Assembly: GCA_043801935.1 (NCBI GenBank)
Contig: JAZDLO010000214.1
Coordinates: 1-5,709 of the forward strand
Direction of reading: 5' to 3'
DNA from: JAZDLO01 sp043801935
GTDB taxonomy: Bacteria > Actinomycetota > Thermoleophilia > RBG-16-64-13
Length of the DNA stretch: 5,709 bases
The notes beneath the pieces were generated by a model that was given only the letters and a program-made list of their open reading frames with translations, was not told the DNA's origin and made no database searches. The position numbers and the translations under genes were made by a program. How positions within the stretch are numbered: the first letter of the stretch is position 1; the number at the start of each line of letters is the position of its first letter. Below, in pieces: positions 1 to 4,604 of this stretch.

Positions 1-138
1 CATCATTTGCTCTGGGCGCCCATTCCCTACTGGCTCAAGACGGTGGCGGTGGCCGACAGCATCGGCATGGTGCTGCCTGTGACGGCCTTCATGGCCAATA
101 TCTTCCTCACCATGCGGGGAAACTGGAACCGCTTCTTC
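1..138 (+). pseudogene. Heme-copper oxidase subunit I fragment (cbb3/CcoN-like), truncated
   Basis: Frame 1 opens at the window edge with His-His-Leu-Leu-Trp, followed by a PYWLKT segment and a hydrophobic helix (SIGMVLPVTAFMANIFL), ending at about NWNRFF. This layout resembles heme-copper oxidase subunit I, particularly cbb3-type CcoN. There a His-His pair ligates CuB, and a (P/E)W-x-(Q/K)T segment leads into the next membrane helix. Such a subunit would sit in the cytoplasmic membrane and carry the O2-reducing haem-copper centre. After about position 138 the same frame gives only low-complexity Arg/Gly-rich residues that match no family, while frame 2 becomes a P-type ATPase. I therefore read this as the interior of an oxidase gene cut off by a rearrangement or an assembly join. 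The family call rests on motif memory over ~46 residues. Another polytopic protein is possible, and the end coordinate is approximate by about 10 bases. Confidence 0.5.
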
Positions 139-151
139 AGCCCGAGCCGGC

Positions 152-1189
152 ATGGTGGTGCGGAACCCGGTGGCTTTGGAGCTTGCCGCCACGGTCAGAA
201 GGATCGTTTTCGACAAGACCGGCACCATCACCAGGGGGCGTATGTCGGTGGAGCGGGTCGTGGCTCTGGACCGCGGGGAGCTGGGACATGGCGAGACGGG
301 ACCGGCCGAGACTGGCGGCGCCAAGACCGACTTGCTGTGCGCCGCGGCAGCGGTGGAGCAGTTCTCCGAGCACCCGGTGGCCCGCGCGATAGTGACGTCA
401 TGCCCAGGTGCTCTTCCCGAGGCGGCGGACTTTCACGTCAGACGAGGCCTGGGTTCCAGTGCACGAGTGACGACACTGGGAGGACAGCGGGTGATGGTGG
501 GGTCATCCGCCTATGTGGGCCTTGATCCTCGATCTGCAGTGCCCGGCGGGGCCCAGGGATACGCCGACGAAGGAAGCACCGTAGCCTGGGTCAAGCGGGA
601 CGAGACGGTGGCCGGATTCATCGTGCTCCGGGACGAGCCGAACTCCTCGACCTGGCCGGCACTCACGGATCTCGCAGACCTTGGGGTGAAGGCGACCATG
701 CTCTCGGGCGACGACCCGCGTACGGTCGGCTCCATCGCCGCGGAGGTCGGTCTCGACGACTACGCCGGAGGCCTCGACCCCGGAGACAAGGCCGAGCGGA
801 TCCGACGCTGGCAGCAGCAAGGCGAAGTCGTGGCGATGGTCGGAGATGGGGTGAACGACGCTCCCGCACTGGCACAGGCCGATCTTGCCGTCGCCATGGC
901 GGAGGGGACCGACCTGGCCGGTGAGACGGCCGACGTGATCCTCACCCGGAGCGATCTCCGGCTGGTGCCCTGGTTTCTCAGGCTTTCGACCCACACCCGG
1001 CGGAACATACGACAGAATCTTGGGTGGGCGTTCGCGTACAACCTCGTCGCTGTGCCTCTCGCGGCCGCCGGGATCATCAGTCCCGTAATCGCCGCCGGAG
1101 CCATGGCGGCAAGCAGTCTGCTGGTGGTCGGGAATTCGCTCCGGTTGCGTCGGCTCGACCCGGGCAGGCTGCCGCGAGACGTCGCCTAG
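152..1189 (+). CDS. Copper-type P1B ATPase, 5'-truncated (C-terminal half; probable pseudogene)
   Basis: This is the catalytic half of a heavy-metal P-type ATPase, an ATP-driven metal exporter of the cytoplasmic membrane. From ATG 152 it has the phosphorylation motif DKTGT at residues 21-25 and the P1B-specific SEHP at 72-75. SGDD at 185-188 replaces the usual TGDN, and the hinge motif MVGDGVNDAP lies at 229-238. The last two helices carry YN (296-297) and an AMAASS segment (317-322), which together suggest the Cu+ (P1B-1) subgroup. The protein is about 345 residues, against roughly 650-800 for complete members. The N-terminal metal-binding domain, the first six helices, the actuator domain and the CPC transport site are absent. 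Homology appears to begin slightly upstream (about 134-140, SSARAG before the Met), and no Shine-Dalgarno precedes ATG 152. That Met is therefore probably internal in the parent gene. An in-frame stop at 80-82 closes the frame upstream. It cannot transport metal as it stands. Confidence 0.85.
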   Translation: MVVRNPVALELAATVRRIVFDKTGTITRGRMSVERVVALDRGELGHGETGPAETGGAKTDLLCAAAAVEQFSEHPVARAIVTSCPGALPEAADFHVRRGLGSSARVTTLGGQRVMVGSSAYVGLDPRSAVPGGAQGYADEGSTVAWVKRDETVAGFIVLRDEPNSSTWPALTDLADLGVKATMLSGDDPRTVGSIAAEVGLDDYAGGLDPGDKAERIRRWQQQGEVVAMVGDGVNDAPALAQADLAVAMAEGTDLAGETADVILTRSDLRLVPWFLRLSTHTRRNIRQNLGWAFAYNLVAVPLAAAGIISPVIAAGAMAASSLLVVGNSLRLRRLDPGRLPRDVA

Positions 1190-1209
1190 GCCTGCCATCC
1201 ACGCGCTAC

Positions 1210-1238
1210 TTGCGTATAACCGTATAAACGGTTACAAT
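1210..1238 (+). promoter_or_regulatory. Predicted sigma70-type promoter of the arsR operon
   Basis: TTGCGT at 1210-1215 (-35-like) is separated by exactly 17 bp from TACAAT at 1233-1238 (-10-like). Transcription would begin near 1245, leaving a leader of roughly 25-30 bases before the arsR GTG at 1272. It lies in the only non-coding stretch of this half of the window, and its AT-richness stands out against GC-rich surroundings. The -10 matches consensus well; the -35 matches mainly in TTG. The palindrome between the elements supports the assignment. Confidence 0.6.
1217..1234. promoter_or_regulatory. Palindromic operator, probable ArsR binding site
   Basis: TAACCGT-ATAA-ACGGTTA is a perfect inverted repeat with 7-bp arms and a 4-bp spacer. 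It sits inside the predicted promoter spacer and its right arm runs into the -10 hexamer. A dimeric ArsR/SmtB repressor bound here would block RNA polymerase and release on binding As(III)/Sb(III). Position and symmetry are seen directly. The identity of the binding protein is inferred from the adjacent arsR gene and known autoregulation in the family. Confidence 0.6.
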
Positions 1239-1271
1239 ACGGGAGTTGCCTACCGAGCCCAAGGAAACCCC

Positions 1272-1607
1272 GTGCGCGACCTCGCCGACACCTTTAAGGC
1301 CCTCTCCGACGAGACCCGGCTGCAGATGGTCACCCTTCTCCTCGAAAACGAGGAGTTGTGCGTCTGTGATTTCGTGGGGGCGCTCGGGCTCACCCAATCG
1401 AAGGCCTCGCGCCATCTGCGCTATCTCTACAACGCCGGACTGGTGGAGGACCGACGCGAGGGATTGTGGATCCACTACCGTTTGGCCCCCGGCCTCACCC
1501 CCGAGCAGCGGGCCGTGGTCGAATCCCTCCGGCAGGCGATCGACGACGACGAACGGAGCGAGCTACGGCTGCAGCTGACCGGCTGGCTGCAGCAGAAAGG
1601 CGGATGA
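1272..1607 (+). CDS. arsR: ArsR/SmtB-family arsenical-responsive repressor
   Basis: This is a 111-residue winged-helix repressor of the ArsR/SmtB family, of usual length. The ELCVCDF segment (residues 28-34) supplies Cys30 and Cys32 at the start of the DNA-binding region. This is the As(III)-binding arrangement of E. coli-type ArsR (ELCVCDL). The third Cys of the E. coli plasmid protein is not evident, so a two-Cys site or a different third ligand is likely. The recognition helix-turn-helix is about residues 38-58 (LTQSKASRHLRYL), followed by a wing around GLWIHYR (64-70). GTG 1272 is chosen because AAGGAA (1261-1266) lies 5 bases upstream and the product begins like other family members. It is the first gene of its operon. 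Its stop overlaps the next start (ATGA, 1604-1607), which suggests translational coupling. The palindrome at 1217-1234 points to autoregulation. Confidence 0.92.
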   Translation: MRDLADTFKALSDETRLQMVTLLLENEELCVCDFVGALGLTQSKASRHLRYLYNAGLVEDRREGLWIHYRLAPGLTPEQRAVVESLRQAIDDDERSELRLQLTGWLQQKGG

Positions 1608-1867
1608 TCGTGATCGACGTCAAAGTATTCGGCAGCGAGCCTCCCTGTGCCAAGTGCAAGCAGGCCGAGCAGGCTGCGAACGAAGCGGCCGGGAAATATC
1701 CGGCGCAGGTGACGGTCCAGAAGCTCTCGGCCCTTTCCCCGGAGGGGTTCAAGCTCGGGATCATGTCAACCCCCACCGTGCTCATCAACGGCCGGGTAGT
1801 GGTCCAAGGCAGGGCGCCCAGCGCTTCCGAATTCGAGGCCCTGTACCAGGCCGAACTGGAGGCATGA
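1604..1867 (+). CDS. Small thioredoxin-like redox protein (CAKC active site)
   Basis: This is an 87-residue cytoplasmic protein of the small glutaredoxin-like thioredoxin group (MTH895/TM0996, 'redox-active disulfide protein 2' type). A beta strand (VIDVKVFG) leads into the redox motif CAKC (Cys15, Cys18) and an Ala/Glu-rich helix. STPTVLING (55-63) carries the Pro57 expected to be the cis-proline, next to the active site. There is no signal peptide. ATG 1604 overlaps the arsR stop and has AAAGG just upstream (1596-1600). GTG 1610 is an alternative start with a more usual spacing. Being sandwiched between arsR and a TPFCSCS permease suggests it reduces the permease cysteines, its thiophilic substrate or another arsenic-exposed disulfide; this is inference. 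Proteins of this size class often accompany DUF318 permeases, but no precise reaction can be assigned from sequence. Confidence 0.85.
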   Translation: MIVIDVKVFGSEPPCAKCKQAEQAANEAAGKYPAQVTVQKLSALSPEGFKLGIMSTPTVLINGRVVVQGRAPSASEFEALYQAELEA

Positions 1868-1870
1868 GAC

Positions 1871-2968
1871 GTGCCGCTCCCAGTGAGCGGCGAGCTCCAG
1901 GACGGCGACAAGTCCGGGGCCGCCCGGCGGCGCCTCCTCGGGCGATACCTGGCGATCCTGGTCGTCGGATTGGCAGCCTGGGTGCTCGTCTACCGGCTCC
2001 TGGACCCCTTCTCCCGCTGGTTCGCCTACGACCTCTTGCGCCTCGAAGAGACGTCCCGAGTAGGCTCGGCGGTGCAGTTCTTCGTCTACGACACTCCCAA
2101 GGTGCTCATGCTGCTCGTGCTGATCGTGTTCTTCGTGGGCCTGATCCGCACTTTCTTCACTCCTCAGACCACCCGGCGCATCCTGGCCGGCAAGCGCGAA
2201 TCCGCCGGCAACGTGCTGGCCGCTATGCTGGGGATCGTCACTCCGTTCTGCTCCTGCTCCGCCGTACCGCTCTTCATCGGCTTCGTGACGGCCGGCGTCC
2301 CCCTGGGAGTCACCTTCTCCTTCCTCATCTCCGCCCCCATGGTCAACGAAGTGGCCTTGGTGCTTCTCTACGGGCTTTTCGGCTGGCGGGTGGCCGCCTT
2401 GTACCTGGGCACCGGCCTGGTGATAGCCATGGTGGCCGGGTGGGTGATCGGGCGGCTGAAGCTGGAACGCCACGTCGAAGGTTGGGTGTACGAAACCGAG
2501 ATGGGCGAGGGCGGCGAAATCAAGCTCGACTGGGTGGCGCGCCTGCAGGCCGGCTGGCAGGCGGTCAAGGAGATCGTAGGCAAGGTCTGGCCATATGTTC
2601 TCGGGGGGATCGCGGTCGGCGCGGCCATCCACGGTTACGTGCCCGAGAACTTCCTTGCCTCCGTCATGGGCCGGGGCGCCTGGTGGTCCGTGCCGCTGGC
2701 GGTACTCATCGGCATCCCCATGTACTCGAACGCCGCCGGGATGATACCGGTGGTGCAGGCGCTCCTCGAGAAGGGAGCGGCCCTCGGCACCGCCCTCGCC
2801 TTCATGATGGCGGTCATAGCCCTGTCCGTGCCGGAGATGCTGATCCTGCGAAAGGTGCTCAGGCCCAGACTCATAGCCATCTTCATCGGCGTCGTAGCCG
2901 TCGGGATCCTCATCGTCGGCTATCTCTTCAACGCCCTGGATCTCGGATCGCTGGTGGCGGGCAGGTAG
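1871..2968 (+). CDS. DUF318/ArsP-family permease (candidate organoarsenical or arsenite exporter)
   Basis: This is a 365-residue polytopic inner-membrane permease of the DUF318 (PF03773, ArsP_1) family. Hydrophobic segments lie at about 25-42, 75-93, 114-152, 160-194, 237-253, 272-296, 303-325 and 333-353. A hydrophilic loop (195-235) divides the two halves. Each half has a signature: TPFCSCS (124-130, Cys127 and Cys129, the only cysteines) with SAPMVNE (154-160), then GIPMYSNAAG (281-290). Characterised ArsP members export trivalent methylated or aromatic arsenicals, while related DUF318 proteins have been linked to other metals, so substrate is not settled. GTG 1871 is preferred: GGAGG (1858-1862) lies 8 bases upstream, and the start is 3 bases after the thioredoxin stop. 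Cysteines in the conserved motif and a redox partner directly upstream suggest thiol-dependent transport. An ArsM gene nearby makes methylarsenite a reasonable candidate substrate. Confidence 0.85.
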   Translation: MPLPVSGELQDGDKSGAARRRLLGRYLAILVVGLAAWVLVYRLLDPFSRWFAYDLLRLEETSRVGSAVQFFVYDTPKVLMLLVLIVFFVGLIRTFFTPQTTRRILAGKRESAGNVLAAMLGIVTPFCSCSAVPLFIGFVTAGVPLGVTFSFLISAPMVNEVALVLLYGLFGWRVAALYLGTGLVIAMVAGWVIGRLKLERHVEGWVYETEMGEGGEIKLDWVARLQAGWQAVKEIVGKVWPYVLGGIAVGAAIHGYVPENFLASVMGRGAWWSVPLAVLIGIPMYSNAAGMIPVVQALLEKGAALGTALAFMMAVIALSVPEMLILRKVLRPRLIAIFIGVVAVGILIVGYLFNALDLGSLVAGR

Positions 2969-3013
2969 TGGAGACGCTCCCGTCGCCGGCTCGACTCTGC
3001 TGCGGAGACGTCA
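2969..3013. other. Convergent intergenic gap
   Basis: These 45 bases separate the permease stop from the phosphoesterase stop on the opposite strand. The best stem I can see is a 4-bp one (GACG-CTCC-CGTC), with no following T-run on either strand. No intrinsic terminator is supported. A 7-base direct repeat (GGAGACG at about 2970 and 3004) is too short to interpret. Confidence 0.5.
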
Positions 3014-3736
3014 CTACATGCCGCGCCGTATGGCTTCGGCGAGCTCCGCGGGCAGACCGGCCGCAATGATCCCTTGGGCAGTGCCCTCTACGTCGTAGAA
3101 GACCCGTACCGTCTCCACCTCCATCGATCCCCCGGGCTCAGACCTCAGCACTGCGTACATGGATCGAGCGTCACCATCCTTCGGGCGGCCCACAGACCCG
3201 ACGTTGACGAACAGCACGCGGCCGAACGTGGCCTGCCAAGGAACGTGCGTGTGGCCGAACACCAGTACGTCGTCCTCCTCGGCTTCCGCCAGGCGCAGGA
3301 AGGTCTTCACTTCGCGGTCACGCAAGAGATACTCGTTTATCTTGCGCGGGCTCCCGTGGATGAGGTGAAGACTCTCGCGGCCCAGCGCGACGTGCCGCTC
3401 GGCGGGCAGACTGCGCAGGAAGGCTTTGCGATCGGCGGTCACTTCGCGGACCGTGAAGGCGTATGAGGCCTCCCCCACCCTCTTGGCCTCCGAGTCGGCG
3501 TAGAAACAGCCGCAGTCCCCTCGTTCCCAGCCCACGCCGTCGTCATAGTTCCCCATTATCGTCGGGACGCCCGCAGCGCGAATCAGGTCGATCACGCCGT
3601 TGGGGTCGGGCCCATACCCCACGAGGTCGCCCAGGCAATACGTCGTTCCGATCCCTCGCTCCCGTATGTCGTCGAGCACCGCCTGTAGCGCCGGGCTGTT
3701 CCCGTGGACGTCGGACAGCACTGCTATGCTGGGCAT
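3014..3736 (-). CDS. YfcE-like calcineurin-type metallophosphoesterase
   Basis: This is a 240-residue cytoplasmic metallophosphoesterase of the YfcE/MJ0936 (Metallophos_2) type, expected to hydrolyse phosphomonoesters or phosphodiesters with a dinuclear metal centre. The ligand series is complete: SDVHGN with Asp9 and His11, GDLVGYG with Asp37, GNYDD with Asn63, IHGS with His127 and GHTH with His162 and His164. The usual GNHD is GNYD, so the His that commonly assists catalysis is Tyr64. A DCGC motif follows at 74-77. The start is set at complement 3736 because GGAGGAG (3742-3748) lies 5 bases upstream and MPSIAVLSDVHGN is a typical beginning; an ATG at 3763 would add nine residues without that support. 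It is the last gene after acr3 and arsM, 43 bases beyond the arsM stop, so probably co-transcribed. Its substrate and its reason for sitting in an ars operon are unknown. Confidence 0.85.
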   Translation of the reverse strand: MPSIAVLSDVHGNSPALQAVLDDIRERGIGTTYCLGDLVGYGPDPNGVIDLIRAAGVPTIMGNYDDGVGWERGDCGCFYADSEAKRVGEASYAFTVREVTADRKAFLRSLPAERHVALGRESLHLIHGSPRKINEYLLRDREVKTFLRLAEAEEDDVLVFGHTHVPWQATFGRVLFVNVGSVGRPKDGDARSMYAVLRSEPGGSMEVETVRVFYDVEGTAQGIIAAGLPAELAEAIRRGM

Positions 3737-3779
3737 GGGCGCTCCTCCAGCCGCCGACGACACCGCCTCGACGAGAGTC

Positions 3780-4604
3780 TTACAGGGGCCTCACGGCTGC
3801 GATACTGGCCGACAATACGTAGTCCTCCAGCCGACTCCCCGGCTCCCATTCGCGGATGAACTGCCGGCTCTCTTCCATCGGCTGGATGTCGATGTCCTCA
3901 AACCCCGCCGCCGCGAGCATGGCCTCGAGCTCGTCCACCGCGGCCGCTCCCGAGATGCAGGCCGACAGCAAACGCATGTCTTCCCGCCATTCCTGCGGCA
4001 AGGGCGCCGTCGCCACCACGTCGCTGACGGCGATCCGTCCGCCCGGCCGAAGCACTCGGAATGCGTCCCGGAACACGGCCGGCTTATCCGGCGACAGATT
4101 GATCACGCAGTTGGAGATGATCACATCCACCGTGCCATCGGCCACCGGCAGGTGCTCGATCTCGCCAAGGCGAAAATCGACATTGCCGTAGCCCGCCTTG
4201 ATGGCATTCTCCCGAGCCTTGCCCACCATCTCCGGGGTCATGTCCACGCCGATCACCAGCCCCTCAGGCCCGACGGCACGCGCCGCCAGGAAACAGTCGA
4301 AGCCGGCACCGGCCCCTAGGTCGAGCACTACCTCGCCGGGCTTGAGCGCCGCGATAGCCTGCGGGTTACCGCATCCCAGCCCCAGATCGGCCCCCTCGGG
4401 GACCGCCGCGAGCTCCTCCTCGCTGTAGCCGAGCTTGCTCGAGACCCCCACCTCATCGGCCACGGCTCCCGGCGCTGCCGTACCGCAGCACGACGAGGCC
4501 GGTCCGCAGCAGCTGGCCGCCCCCGACCCCGCTCCCGACCCCGCTATGCCAGCGTAGCGGGAACGCACCGCCTCCCGCACGACTTCCTCACGCCTCTCTC
4601 TCAC
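3780..4604 (-). CDS. arsM: Arsenite S-adenosylmethionine methyltransferase
   Basis: This is a 274-residue cytoplasmic class I SAM-dependent methyltransferase of the ArsM/AS3MT family, which converts As(III) to mono- and dimethylated arsenicals. The SAM motif I region is LDLGAGAGFDC (94-104), followed by IGVDMTPEM (118-126). Family cysteines are Cys78 in LGLGCGNP, Cys166 in SNCVINL and Cys216 in ACISGA, the As(III)-coordinating positions by motif context. The N-terminal segment has two further Cys pairs (32-33 and 39-40) behind a Gly/Ser/Ala-rich stretch. Cys104 also lies in motif I. The GTG start at 4604 forms a GTGA overlap with the acr3 stop, and AAAGGAGG (4609-4616) precedes it by 4 bases. 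The protein begins RERREEVVREAVRSRYAGIA, as family members do. The overlap implies translational coupling with arsenite efflux. Its trivalent products are more toxic than arsenite, so an exporter such as the convergent permease would be useful. Confidence 0.93.
   Translation of the reverse strand: MRERREEVVREAVRSRYAGIAGSGAGSGAASCCGPASSCCGTAAPGAVADEVGVSSKLGYSEEELAAVPEGADLGLGCGNPQAIAALKPGEVVLDLGAGAGFDCFLAARAVGPEGLVIGVDMTPEMVGKARENAIKAGYGNVDFRLGEIEHLPVADGTVDVIISNCVINLSPDKPAVFRDAFRVLRPGGRIAVSDVVATAPLPQEWREDMRLLSACISGAAAVDELEAMLAAAGFEDIDIQPMEESRQFIREWEPGSRLEDYVLSASIAAVRPL

Noticed and set aside
7..525. A 172-codon open frame as one intact gene
   Set aside because: Only the first ~44 residues resemble a protein family (oxidase). 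The remainder is an out-of-frame reading of the ATPase.
1184..1191. GCCTAGGC palindrome at the ATPase stop codon
   Set aside because: Eight bases only, no loop or T-run; likely chance.
1766..2632. A 288-codon minus-strand open frame antisense to the permease
   Set aside because: It is His/Gln/Glu/Gly-rich low-complexity translation opposite a confident membrane-protein gene; no start signal or family match.
2969..3013. Bidirectional terminator between the convergent operons
   Set aside because: Only a 4-bp stem and no T-tract on either strand; not enough to call.
1654..3069. A 471-codon plus-strand open frame over the thioredoxin and permease genes
   Set aside because: The translation is Arg/Pro-rich and motif-free, and lies over two well-supported genes in another frame.
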